Shown piece after piece: positions 1 to 12,494 of a stretch of 64,000 nucleotides of DNA. The position numbers and the translations under genes are program-made. Every line of letters begins with the position of its first letter. The first letter of the stretch is position 1. Below the pieces are notes generated by a model. That model worked only from the letters and a program-made list of their open reading frames with translations. It was not told the origin of the DNA and ran no database searches. The DNA comes from Cricetomys ansorgei (Eukaryota; Chordata; Mammalia; Rodentia; Nesomyidae), in NCBI GenBank assembly GCA_026225945.1, contig JAMJFZ010000239.1, positions 32,192,501 through 32,256,500 on the forward strand. Direction: 5' to 3'.

Positions 1-5
1 GTGTA

Positions 6-56
<51 letters not shown>
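1..56. repeat. (GT)n then (GA)n microsatellite
   Basis: Window opens in a GT repeat that passes at about base 39 into a GA repeat ending near 56. Confidence 0.95.
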
Positions 57-3000
57 AGGATATGAAAACTTGGAAAGGGATCATGAGATGGTGGAAGAAT
101 CTTAAGGAAGGTTGGGTTAGAAAGCTGGAATGCTTGCAATAAAAAGGCAGAAGCAGGGATTAGTCTGGGTAAGGAAGAAGATGAGCCACAGGTAGGGAGA
201 GAGCATAGACTCAGGGACAGAAGTAAATGAAAGCACAGCTGTGTTAAGATGTCATGACAAAGCCTGTTTCTTTGTATACTGACCTAAAAATAAAGAAATA
301 AAAACAGTGTCCGTATTATCCAGAACCATTCGCTTGGCAGATGTTCCTTCACATGGCTTCTGTGAGCCTTTGTCAGTTTTTTTAACTACCGAACCAGTTA
401 ACAACGTGAATCCCCCGCCACATGACTCTCAAGAGCTGTGACATCAGCGTCCTAGGATGGCCCCACACTGAGGAGGGTCCTGGAGGGCTTCAGAGCATCA
501 GTTCACAGATAAGAACAAATGTTGTGCAATTGGGTTGTTCCTTTGTTTCTTGATATCGCCTTGTAACACGAAGCAAGGTGCAGGTTCGTTTGACTTTTCA
601 GGGGAAAAGAGTGAAACGGAAATATTTTTAGAAGCAACTTCCAGTTAACTTTAACTTTCAACCCTTCATTCACATCCGTGGCGGCCTCGCTTCGAGGCCC
701 CCACATGGAGGAAACCCAGTTTCTGCGGTCTTGCCAAATATGACACAAGAAAAGAAACAGTACAGCTAAGCTCGATGGGAAAACCTTTGCAGGGGTCAAA
801 GCTCTCTCGAAAGGCAGCTGCTTTATTTTCATTTTTATCACATTTAGCAAAACACACAACTCAACGAATCTCGCCAGTCCTTTCTAACGGTTCAATTTGT
901 CCAACTTGATCCTCAATACCTCTGCTTAAATGGAACCTCAGAGCTCATAAGATCACACACATCCCGGTGCGCATCTTGTCCTTTATGGATCTGAGGGGGT
1001 GGAGATAGAAATTTCACAAGAAAGCTTTCCCTAGGGTAATTAAGCTTTGGACTCTTACCCTAAAATAAACTAAGAATAACAGTGATGCAGTTGGTGTTTT
1101 GATATTAAGAATGTTATCTCATTCAAAAGTGTTCCAAAATATTAACTGAATGGAAACAGTCATAAATGAAACCACTTTTCTTAGAACACTCTCTACCCTT
1201 CCCATCACACCCCCTCTCTCTCCCCTCGCTCTCTCTTTCCCTCTAACTTCCTAAGCACCTTATGTCTCTATTCTCTTCCCTATCCCGAATGTCTTCTTCT
1301 GACCTTGTTTAAGGGATCTGCTAGCTTCAGCATTCCAAGGATGGGAAACGATATCCAATTTCCGGGGAAGAAAACGATGTTCTAATGGATAAATAGGGAC
1401 ATATTAAATTGGGGTGATGACCCAAAAATTGTAAGCAATAACTCTGTCTATGATTAGCATCCTGTTGTTTTGTATCTTACTGCTCCCAACCCCCAAACAC
1501 ACAAAGAACTCCCAATAATTACTCCCAGTAGTTTTATGTGACACCATCAAAAAGTGCAGGCTTGCTAACATTTCTCAGTCCCTACGAATATCAAAAAAGA
1601 TAGGACGAAAGGTTCTAATACAGAATTGTATGAAAATTTCACGTGACAGAAAACTCATACAATACATATGCCATGTAACAAAGAGTATACCGACAGCCAG
1701 CATCAAACGCCATGCTGTGGCCTCAGCAATTAATTGTTTATTTTTCTGCTATAACGGATCTCAGAAGGCGGGCAGCTACTGTTAGTTCAGCAACTCAACA
1801 ACATCAGTCCAGAGGCTCTGAAATTCAGCTGATCCCCTTCCCTTTCCTTATAAGCTGGCAATCTTCCCCCTCTAAGGCAGAATGAGGAAACTGCAAAGAG
1901 AAGAGCGGCCACACCTCTCCTGATTGGGAAAGCGAAGGCTTTTAGAGATCTCCACCTTTACCCCACAGAGATCTCATACTATGTCTTGTCTGCCCCAAGT
2001 GTCAGAGCAGTTCACTGTGAAGGCCACATTTGGCTCTCCTGGTGGCTGGAGTGATGTGAATCTCTGAGGCTCAGTGTTGAGTTAGCCAACTCATGGTCAG
2101 CACATATCTAAACTTCAGGAGAAGAGGACATCTGAGTCATCTTACCCTTCTAGTTGGCTGAGCTCACTGGAAAGTCTCCTGGCCCAAGCTTGACTGGTAA
2201 CCTTGACTGTGTGCCTTGTTTCTGGAAACCCTCTTTGTGACCTGCCTCTTAAGAGCAACAAACAATTCTGGCCAATCGTCTTGTCCTAGGCACTTGACTT
2301 CATGTCCCTGGTAGCTTCCATCTCATGGAACATCAGCATCACTAAGCTAAGATGCTTGTGGTCTTTTCTTAACCGAAGGAACATGTGCTATTAAAGCATC
2401 TCCATTCCATCTGTAACTGTGTGGAGTTTTCTGCTCTTTCCTTTCCTGCTTCTGACAGAGTACCTATGCCCATTAGTACCTCCAAAGGAACAGAGAGTAG
2501 AAGAAGGCTTTAAACCTCTTTCTACGGAGTCCATTACTATACTCAGAATATTCTCAAGTACATGTGTACAGCCATGCAAGCTGTGTACCATGTCTTTCCA
2601 GAATAGTATCAAATACATTGAAATTGAAGCAGGCTCTGAGTGCTAGCTTGTCTCCGTGTACCTCATGAGCTGGTGGGCTTGCTGGCAGGCTATCTTATGA
2701 CCTTCGCAGGATTCTCATGTGCCACATGCTATTCTGGGTGTCTTCAGAGTAGAGGGGAGACTCTGTGCATCCAATACTCTCATAATATTTCCAAGTTAGT
2801 ATCGGTCACCAGGGAAGTTTCCTATATGTGGCGAAGCTACAAAAACTACAAAAATATCACATGTGATGGCTATTACATGGGTATGAATAACAGTAATGAG
2901 ACAATTTGGTCAGTAACAAAAATTATTATCTAAATTTCCTGGACTGGGGAATAGATGACCTCACAGATCCATATTTGAGGTTAACGCTTTAATGATGGAA

Positions 3001-5710
3001 GACAGAGTTATCTTCTTCAAACCAATGATATACTTGCTGAGTCAAAAGAAGGATGAAGACAGAATGTCCTTTATTTTTGCATGCATTTATGAATGATGGA
3101 AAAGCAGCAAGAACATGTCTTTGGATGAAAAATTAACTCATTATTTTTTCTTTTCTTAATTTCTTCACATATACAGATAAGCAGATTATCAAAAAGTTGA
3201 ATTCAATCATGGCAAACTGATGAAAACAACTTTCTTTAAAAATTGCCATCTTCCTAAAGACAATGTCAGGTGGTTCTTTAATTCACTGGGTGACATTTCT
3301 CTCAAACCATTCATTATATCTATGTTTTAAAAACTAAGGAGGCAAAGAATCTTAGGAAAAATGCCAAGTCTTAAGTGGTCACTATAAAGGACTCTCTGGG
3401 TGGTGAAGTTCAGTCTAGCTCTGTGCTGCAGACTGCTTGCAAAATTTTCAAAGCTCCTATGAGCAAGCACCGCCTGCCTAGCAGTTCCCAGTTGATGACA
3501 GCTCTACTTTGGGAAGACGTGGGCAGCTCAAAGTCTGTCATTCTGGGGATTCCCTCTCTTGCATAGAGCTGGGATTTGCTGTTTCTGTAGTATGATATGA
3601 GGGGAAGCCAAAAGCACAAAAATATTTCCTGCTGTCCAGTCTTCACACCACAGGGAGCACGTACCATGAGGTGCCTGTAGGCTCCTCCAGGTTGTACCAC
3701 GGCAGTCCTGTGGATATTCCTGGGAGGAATTGGGCAGTAAGTCACCAGCAGCACCTCAGACTTTTCCCTGAGCCATCTCCTCCAAAGCATGGGGAATGGC
3801 TCTGGGAAGGCTAATAGAGGGGATAAGTGAACTATGCCTATAAGCTATTCATTAATGCTACTTGCCTCGAGGCTCCACAGCAGACCCTTTGGCTGCAGCC
3901 TGGCTAAGTCTCCAGTGCTTCAGGGGTACCAATCCCCTACCCAACCTGAGAGGATCCACTAAGGCACTGTCAAGGAGTTCCCTTGCACTTGTGATGTGAG
4001 GTCTGGGAATACTTCACATGTAGCCACCTTTCTAAGTGTCGGATATGACGATGCATGGAACTGGTGAATTATCAATAAGTGTCATTTCTTGAATATTATG
4101 CGCTAGGCTTAGTAAACATGGCTGTAAGCTGAAAGTTGTTTTGATTCTTTTCCCCAGCATTTAGATAAACATTTTCAAGTAATGTTATTCCCTTGAAACA
4201 AATTTTGTGTGCAAATAACATGCTAAAACCATAAATGTTATGAACAGAAAGTCATCCAAAGGAAAATGCACGCAGATCTTGCTGGTTTCCTTGTTCCTTT
4301 GCGGTGCTGAACGCCAAATCAAAGACCTCACACATACAAGCTAAATATATCGATTGTTCTCACCCCTTTCCCTGCCTCTCTTCCTCTTCCTTCCCTTCTT
4401 CCTTGCTTATCCTGTTCCCTTTTCACCCCTTCCTCTTTCTTTCCTTTCCCTCAGCCCTTTCATAAAATATAAGAAAACAATAGTTTCTCTTTTTATGAAT
4501 AAGAAAACCACAATCTTGGTGAGAAATATCCCAAGGTAGCTTTCACTGGGCTTCTCAGTAGAGATGAACTGAAGGCTTTAAAATCATCTTGCTCAGTTCG
4601 AAGTATAAGTTGCCTTTGAATTTTGCCTTTTTAAATGCCTATCAGACAACAGGGACAGGATCAGAACTTGTGTGTTCTAATTGCCCATGATGTCACTGTC
4701 CCTGCTTGCTGGGTTCTCTGTAGGGCTGTGCAGAGTGACGTGGTGTCATTCAATGCCATTCACAGGACTTCCCAGACTGGATAGAGCCCGGGTCAGGTGT
4801 TAGAAATGCCTTGCTTTTCCAACTAGATTAAAAACCTTTCTCCGTAGGAAGACCCAGCAAAGCTGAGATGCAGGATTCAGCCTTGTATCCTTCTCCCCCT
4901 GCCTCCCCTAGACAACCAGATGTGTGTGACAGTGCTCTGTGCTGGCAATCAGCCAAAGCATTTGCCATCAGTTTGCCATCTGCCTCTAAGAAGGTAAATG
5001 ACTTCTTTGGCATTGTTAATTTGCTTCAGCACTGGAGGGAGCAGGGAATTGGGGCATCATCCATGGAAGCCTCTAGAGGACCAAGTCCTTGAAGACATGG
5101 TCCTGAGCCTTCATCCATGATGCTTCCCAATGCCTGTCAAGGGGCACATAAAGAGTTCAAGCTCTTTAGCCTTATCTGCTAAATTCCCACTGGTGAGTGG
5201 CATGTGCATTCAAAATTCACCTCAGAAATTTAGAATTAAGAGTGAAAGAATCAGCCATTTGATCTCCTTCCTTCTTCTGATCTGATCTGATCTCTATCCT
5301 TCTTCACTGACAATAGGATGACTTTGGAAACACAGTTTTGCAAAAGTTCAAACAGAAAAAAGAGATGGACAGCATCAGGAATTCCTTCAACGCATTGTAG
5401 TTCCGATTGCTCAAAACCCCAGAACACATGTTTTATTTGCTGACAGGTGTTGCCAAAGTACCTAATTACTCAGAACAAGTCTCAAAGTAGATCTTTATGA
5501 CTATATGTTTATCCTTTTCATAGTCTCATAGACGATTTGAGATCTAAAGAGATCCATTTCTGATTGTAGCTCACTTTCTAAGTGCTACATTTAGCATAAA
5601 TTAAATATAAAATTACGATCTCGTTAAGTATTCTTTTATTTAAGAAAGAATGAATAAAGTAATGACACCGTCACACATGAGCAAAGCGGTGAAGAGAAAG
5701 GTCATCTGAG
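57..5710. other. Intergenic; no gene or clear repeat recognised
   Basis: Unique-looking AT-rich sequence. Short pyrimidine-rich stretches lie at 1195-1260 and 4365-4455. ORFs are short, overlap on both strands and match no family I know. Confidence 0.6.
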
Positions 5711-5712
5711 GA

Positions 5713-5795
5713 CTTGGGAAAAGATCTCAGTGCAGAGGCTTGCCTAGCAGTCTCAGGACCTCGGGTTCCATCACTGGGCCCGCATGCTATTGGGA
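5713..5795 (+). repeat. Degenerate tRNA-type SINE fragment (ID-like)
   Basis: Diverged match to the tRNA-derived head of ID/B2-type elements, with a recognisable CTTGCCTAGCAG core and a GGGTTCCATC-like B box. No clear tail. Confidence 0.4.
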
Positions 5796-5799
5796 GAAA

Positions 5800-8700
5800 A
5801 GCTTAGCACAGGTGATTAACAATCAGCGTGTCACCATGCAGCAAAGATGAGGGTTAAAAACTGCTGCTGGCCAACAATGAGTTATTAGTGGCTCATTAAA
5901 TCAATGCAGAGGATCATAACCAGGGATTTTACTTAAATGAAATGGAATGAAGTACAAAATACTGAAGGAGTTCTCTTTCAGTCAAAGTGATTTTTTAGCC
6001 ACATTTCAAAGTTAGTATAGATCAAATGAAAACAATGCTCATTTTACAAAATACTATTTTGGAAAGATTCATAACAGCTTGCACGTAAAATAGAAAAATA
6101 GTATTTCTAAATTATTTCACATTGAAATAAATATATATGTATATATATTCATTAAAATTGTAGTGTATAAAATTAACTGTGAAGCATTATGAATAAACAT
6201 TATATAACATTAAATATGTTCAACCTCAGCCTGGTCACCAACATGATTAAATCTTAATTTAGTGTTGAGAATGGGGAGATCAAATCACTACTTCCATTTG
6301 TAAATGCTTCAACAACATATAAAATTAAATATTTCTCATGTGTGTTGGACATATATATGTGATAAAGTAAGAGGTAAGTGAACGATAGATATAAAGTTTG
6401 AGGTCAGAATTTCTAGGAGGGTGGCAGAGGAGAAGTCCCAAGCAGGAAGACAGAAACTGGAAACACCGGGAACGTTCTATTTCATAGGCTCATTACGGGG
6501 AGAGAGCCACATTTCACTGACTATTTGCTAAAATGTGCATGTGCACAATTTATGTTCTTTAAAATAGGAATGACATATTTATCTCGATGCTAAAATCTGT
6601 GCTATGACATTTCCAGAATCAATCATCATCTTTGTGACTTATATTGCTCATCGCAACGATGCCACAAATTCATTCCTTAGTAAGTGAAAATGCTATTCTC
6701 TTTGAACTACGGGTTATATTTCAGTTGTTTCTTTTATCTTTCTTGTATAATTTATGACTTGATACGGAGTTCACTGCTTCCAGAGCTAAGTGAAATATAA
6801 TCCAGAGTGAGGTCATAACATTCTACATAGGAATCCATTCTCAGCTTCAGCAGTTATAATAAACATGCTAAATTATGTCTGCAACACATGAAGAAGCTCT
6901 TTACAAGTTTACTTTATGCTCCTTTCATTGACACCATTCCTTACCACCCATGATCACAGCAGGGTGGGCAGGACCCCTGGGAGTCCAGCAGTTCCCCACA
7001 ACATAACCAAGTGGACACACTTAAGGATACGTGTCAGGTTTGTTTTTTTTTTTGTAATTAGAATATATATAGAATATATATATAATATATATAGAATATG
7101 TATCTCCTCTTCCTTTAATCCTGATCTACCTCACTTACCATCTCTCCTCTTGGATGGACAGGCATGGGTACAAATTCACCCAATCTAAAGTAACTAGACG
7201 TAGACAGTAGAATCTATACTGATATTCATGCCTATGACCTGAAAATTCTTAAGATATTTTAAAACTATTGTGCAGAGACAAAGGTCTGTTTGGATAATCA
7301 TGAAATGGAAATTCAGCACCTGGTTGTCCAAACTGGGTTATGAGTTTTTCGCGTGCCGCTACTGTTGAAGGCCCGGTTCACACCCTGCGTTCTCTACACC
7401 GCCTTTCCTCGCTTCTTCTCATCCGTGTATACACGTGACTGTTCTTCCTGAGAACTCCCCTGACTTTCCTTCTATACTTAAATGGCGGTTCTTTTTATTT
7501 CACAGCCGTATGTGCTTACATCCCCGATAAGTCAGCATCAACAAAGAGCATTTGAACTGTAAAAAGCAAATCGCATCAGCCAGGACACGATGTTGCAAAC
7601 CGCAGTGTACGGATAAGTAGAGGAAAGGTTTGTTTCTGAGCACATTGTACGTCTCGTGTATGTCCTAGAAGACCACGTAAGAGCCACAAACTGCAGAGAT
7701 AAGACAGATGGGCCACTATGACGAACATGTTTAGAATACTGTCCTGCAACCGCACAACCCACTTCTCCCATGCCTCCTACTTGGCCTTGTATAGAGCGCA
7801 GAAGAATAAATAACCATCAAACATGCAGAACATGCTTCACGACATTCCCACGTGAAGAAATTCTACAAAATGAAAGGGAGGCAATTTTCAGAGTGAAGGT
7901 CAGAATGAAGGAAAGGGAGAAAGAGAGACGTCTCAACGCACATGGACACAGGCACATGAACGAATTATAACTCATGACACGCCCCTAAGCCGACACAAAC
8001 AGAGTGAAGCAATTTTGAAATACTCTAGACTGTCTGTCTGCCTACATTAACCTCATGGGCACCACACGCACTAAAGTCAGAGTTGTCATGGTTTCCAAGC
8101 CGGAAAACAGGGTTCAGATCTGATGAGAATTTCTTTCACAGGCACATAAAGTATGCTTTCCATGGGTAGCTTAAAAGTGTTCTACATGCAATTGTGTAAC
8201 ATTGTATATTGCATTTAAATTGTATAAAATTCTATAGCACTGATAAGTTATACTATAGAAATAATACCGCACGAAATCAGAGTTATCCCTCGAATGATTA
8301 TGAAGATCTTGTCATTAAAGAATCAAGTACTGGCTGTGTTGATGCATGCTGCTGTTTATACAGATGCTCTAAGTCCTGAAACAAAGCGTGCAGTGGGGTG
8401 TGTTTGAAATAGACCTGGGATCACCCCATCTCCAGGGAGTAGGCAGTATGAAGAGAACAGTCAGTTGTCACAGTGGAAACCAGACACTTGACTTTCGTGT
8501 GTGTGCTCGCCCTCCAATAAATCCTCATCCTTCTACTTGAAGCGAGATCCCAGAATAGCGGCCTCTATATTCAAAAAGTAACTACGAAAGTCTTGCCGAA
8601 CTCCCAAAAGAAAATGTACTTGATTATCTAACACTTACATTACTTACATTTCTATCGGTTCTATTTAACTAATAGCTCACTTTAAGAAACGACTTTCTTC

Positions 8701-9650
8701 CTCCGAGGAAACTGATCTTGTACGGTTCTGCTTTTCTCCACTAAACGTCTCACTTGATAGCTCTGTGGACTAAAAAGATAAGTCTCAGTCAGAACCCTGT
8801 ATCCCTGTGCTTTTCGCATCTGCTTGTCCTGATTCAAAACAAAAATCTTGAGACAATCTTGGTTTCTTTGCTTACGATTAAAGGGAGAGCATTTAAAGGA
8901 AAGTGCGATCCACGGGACAGTTAACATCGACTCTGTACTGAATCCATTCCAAAACGGAGGCGTTCTTGCTCAGACAGGATGGAACAGATCCGTTCTCTTA
9001 CTTCCCTCAGCCCAGCGCAAGTGGAAACCATGGACATAGCACAGGAGACGATCAAAGAAAAGCTTCAGATGGGAGAAAGTAAGAGCCGCAGTGGTTTGGG
9101 ACTCAACATCAGTACCTTGAAGACGCAGATACTCCAGACTCTGCATTTCACAACCCAGGAAAAGAGTGCCTCCTAGTTCAGGTGAGCTGATTGCATCTTC
9201 TGGGAGAGCAGTTGCTTCTGACAGCAGGAGGTGATAACAAACAATAGACTTGCCTGGTGGCTCCACCAGAGGCAGGGGGCCAGAGGAACCCTCTTCTCTC
9301 CACTGACTTCAGAGCCTGCTCCTATTCCCAGACACTCAAGACAGGCAAGTGCAATCAGCCTATGGAATGCAGCCACATGCGTTTGACTGGAAGAAGCCTC
9401 TTTGGCCCTGCAAAGCAGAAGGCCTCCTCCACACCCCTTACACAGAGACATCTGAGATGGAGTCACCAAGATACTGGCCTACCGTGCCTCTTGTGAACGA
9501 GTCAGTGAAAGTCCTTGTCTTGGAGAAGCCACTTCAGTCTTCATAGGCACCTCAGACAGGACGCAATGGGAAACCCAATAGAAGCAGCTCTACAAAGATT
9601 CTTAAGTTAAACCACTGCTCAGTCCATAGCTCACAAAAGAAGACCCAGAG
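5800..9650. other. Intergenic; no gene recognised
   Basis: AT-rich, with TA-rich stretches at 6128-6150 and 7060-7100. From 8682 to 9546 open frames overlap on both strands without homology that I recognise. Confidence 0.5.
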
Positions 9651-9938
9651 ATGCTTGCTGAGCCCAAACAGAAGATCTGCTAAAACAAGAGACTTAATAA
9701 GAGCAAAGATGCAATAAAATATCATACATCACACCAAGAAGAGGGAATAAGTTTGAATAAGAAACTGAAATAGGTCAATCTAAATAGCAAGATCAATCGA
9801 GTGTCGGTATTTTTTAATAATCAATTACAACTTCTCTTAGAAAACATCGGCAAAATTAAAAAGAATAACCAAATGGAAATTTTGAAATAAAATTTAAATA
9901 GCAAAGTTTAAAGAAGGAAAAAAAAAACTTTTGATATC

Positions 9939-10318
9939 TGTGATGGTTCATGTTGATTGTCAACTAGGACTCTAGACAAGATTTAGAATCACCTAGGAGA
10001 CAAGCCTACAGCCACGCCCATGAGGGATTATCCAAAGAGCTTAACTGAGGTGAGGTGGCCCACCTTACCTGTGGGAAGCACCACTGGCTGAAGTCCTAGA
10101 CTGAATAAAATGGAGAAGGCAAACTGAACAGTAGCTATGCTCACTCTCTTCCTCTGACCATGGATGCTCTGAAATGAGCAGGCCTCCTGCTCTTTCAACC
10201 ATGCCTTCTCCCACGAGAACTGTAAATCAGAACAAACCCTTCCTCTCTCCAGCTGCTTTGGTCAGGTATTCTCTTCCAATAATGAGAGAAGTAAATTAAT
10301 AGAGACATCTCACTGCAA
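9939..10318 (+). mobile_element. Solo LTR, ERVL type
   Basis: Starts TGTGATGGTTCATGTTGA and contains the GTCAACT...GATTTAGAATCACC block typical of rodent and primate ERVL (MLT2-like) LTRs. A GAATAAAA signal lies at about 10102, and the 3' end is near TAATAGAGACA. No partner LTR or interior was found nearby. Confidence 0.65.
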
Positions 10319-10673
10319 GAATTGAAATAACAGACTCAGAAAACCTTGAAAGCAGGATAACCCAATTCATACAGAACAATTCTTACAAACTGAACAAAAG
10401 AGAGAAAAAGCCAACAGAGCCTCAGATACGGATGTAACGACTTTTATAATCTGATGTTCATTCTATTAGAGCCTCGGAATAAAAAGGAATCACGGAGTGT
10501 GGCTAAAAGAATATTTGAACGATTAATGGCTAAACCACTGTCAAATTTTACAAAACCTACAGATCCAAGAAACAGAACGATAACCAACAGATACACTCAA
10601 AGATATCCATACTAGAAGTTTACCATACTTCAACCTACTGAAAATGAAGGGTGATTAAAAAATTGGGACTCAA

Positions 10674-10827
10674 GCTGGGCGGTGGTGGCGCACACCTTTA
10701 ATCCTAGCACTCGGCAAGCAGAGGCAGGCGGATCTCTGAGTGCACAGACACCCTGGACTACAGAGTGAGTTCCAGGACAGCCAGGGCTACACGGAGAAAC
10801 CCTGTCTCAAAAAAAAAAAAAAAAAAA
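10674..10827 (+). mobile_element. B1 SINE, near full length
   Basis: 7SL-derived: GCTGGGCGGTGGTGGCGCAC head, AATCCTAGCACTC, TGAGTTCCAGGACAGCCAGG, then CTGTCTC and an A tail of about 19. Among the best-preserved SINEs in the window. A short stretch around 10740-10752 departs from consensus. Confidence 0.93.
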
Positions 10828-11529
10828 GTGACTTTATCTGAGGAAAACAGCAATTGGAATAATAGAAAAGTAGAGAGCCAAGACTGTAGGCCTTAGGAGA
10901 AATACAAGTCCAGAGAGAGCTGCTCTGCGCCGTGCCTATATACAGTTAGACCACCCTGCTGTGGCGATGGGAAAGTGAAATTAATAAAACAAAGGCATAT
11001 AAAGGAATGTATTACTATCAAACCTTCTTTAAAGATATACTAAAGAAATACATTTAAACAAAAAGAAAAAAATGAAAACAGTGAACGAAGGACTCTTGGA
11101 GCTTAAGGACAGGAAGACTAACAAGCGCCAAAAACACGGGCGCAGCCAGCACACGGTGCTTGTCTGGAAGAGTCGATAGATCACGTGGAATTTCAGCAAG
11201 AATCACGCTACTTCTCATAGTGAAGACAATGATGCTTTAGGAGGGGAGGGGAAATGAATGTAAACAAAGTCCACAGTGCTTTCAAAGGGGTTGACGAGTA
11301 AGTTGTTGCTGTAAGTCATGTGTTTACATTATTACAGTTCCGGGGGAGCATATAAAAGACTGCAAAGAGAAACACTCAGAAGCACTTTAAATAAGATGGA
11401 GCTCTTTAAAAATATTTAAACAACGCATAAGAAGGCAAGAAAATCAGAGGGATGAAAACGCCAAACAGAGAAGGAAACAGAAGAGCAAATAGGTTTTGTT
11501 GCTCACTGGCAGAGCAGTTGTGTTTATTT

Positions 11530-11735
11530 CTGGATTCGTGGTCCACCACTGTAACAAATACCTGAGAAAAGGGTCAACATAGAAGCAGAGAATTATTGTT
11601 TTGGCTTGTAGTTTTGAAGGTTTTACTTCATGGTCAGGTGCCCTGCTGCTTTTTGTCCTCTGGTAAGGCCAGAATATCATGCTGGGGAACATATGCAAAG
11701 GTGGCTGTGCACTTCGAGCAGCCAGAAAGGTAAAA
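11530..11735 (-). mobile_element. Old LTR fragment, MaLR-like
   Basis: The CACTGTAACAAATACCTGAG block and following text match the reverse strand of old MaLR/MLT-type LTRs. It is diverged and truncated; the family is not resolved. Confidence 0.4.
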
Positions 11736-11793
11736 GGTTTTTAACATTCTCTTCAAAGTATGTTCCCATATGTGTTAGTCAGGGATCTCCAGA

Positions 11794-12008
11794 GTAGTGG
11801 TTCTCAACCTTCCTATCATTGAGACCCTTTAATACAGTTCCTTGAGTTGTAGTGGCCCCGAACCACAATTTGTTGCTACATCATAACTGTAATTTTGCTA
11901 CTCTTATGAATTGGAATGCAGATATAAGATATGCAGAGGGGTATTAGGTAACCCCTGTGGAAGAGTTGTTCAACTTCCAAAGGGGTTGTGACCCACAGGT
12001 TGAGAAAT
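11794..12008 (+). mobile_element. URR1-type nonautonomous hAT DNA transposon
   Basis: Terminal inverted repeats GTGGTTCTCAACC and GGTTGAGAA bracket about 200 bases containing ACCCTTTAATACAGTTCC, CATAACTGTAATTTTGCTAC and AAAGGGGTTGTGACCC, all characteristic of this short rodent element. No transposase frame. It lies inside an LTR. Confidence 0.8.
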
Positions 12009-12029
12009 ATTGCTATAGAGGAACAGAAT

Positions 12030-12080
12030 ATATAATATATAATATAAATATATATATATATATAGATTTGTTATTATTAT
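12030..12080. repeat. (TA)n-rich tract
   Basis: Alternating A/T stretch at the internal edge of the interrupted LTR, followed by short TTA repeats. Confidence 0.8.
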
Positions 12081-12494
12081 TAGAATGGCTTAAAGACTGT
12101 AGTCTAGCCAAACCAACAATGGCTGCCTACAAATGGAAGAAACTAGTAGTCGTTCAGTCAGTAAGGCTGGATATCGTCAGTATGTTCCAGAATCCTGGAA
12201 TGTGAGCATTAATGACAGTGAAGAAATGAACTTGCCAGCAAGAGTAAGAGTAAACAGCCAGGAGTGAAAGCTTTTTGCTTCCATAGCCTTTATAAAGACC
12301 TCCAGCAGAAGCGGTGGCCCAGATTAAACATATATCTTCCCACCTCAAAATATCCAAATTAAAAGTGGGTCTTTCCACTTTAAAGGATTTCATTAAGACG
12401 AAGCCCTCATAGATGCACCCAGCTGATCAGGTTTTAGTTAATTCCAGATGTTGTCAAGTTGACAGCCAAGGGCAGCCATCACACCATGTGAGCA

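Larger units (their letters stand above)
9655..11410 (+). mobile_element. Old L1 (L1M/HAL1-like) fragment from the ORF1 region, interrupted
   Basis: Plus-strand pieces at about 9655-9938, 10319-10673 and 10828-11410 resemble decayed ORF1-region sequence of ancient mammalian L1 or HAL1. The best stretch is near 10500-10640, where the text parallels the consensus coding for the middle of ORF1. A later ERVL-type LTR (9939-10318) and a B1 (10674-10827) split it. No open frame survives. The subfamily is not resolved. Confidence 0.5.
11771..12490 (-). mobile_element. ERVL-type LTR, minus strand, split by a hAT insertion
   Basis: Left edge GTTAGTCAGGGATCTCCAGAG (11774-11794) is the reverse of the usual ERVL LTR terminus. 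The LTR resumes after the inserted element at about 12006 with an AT-rich tract and runs to GGCAGCCATCACA near 12485, the reverse of the usual TGTGATGGCTGCC start. No interior sequence is attached, so it is a solo LTR. Confidence 0.65.
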
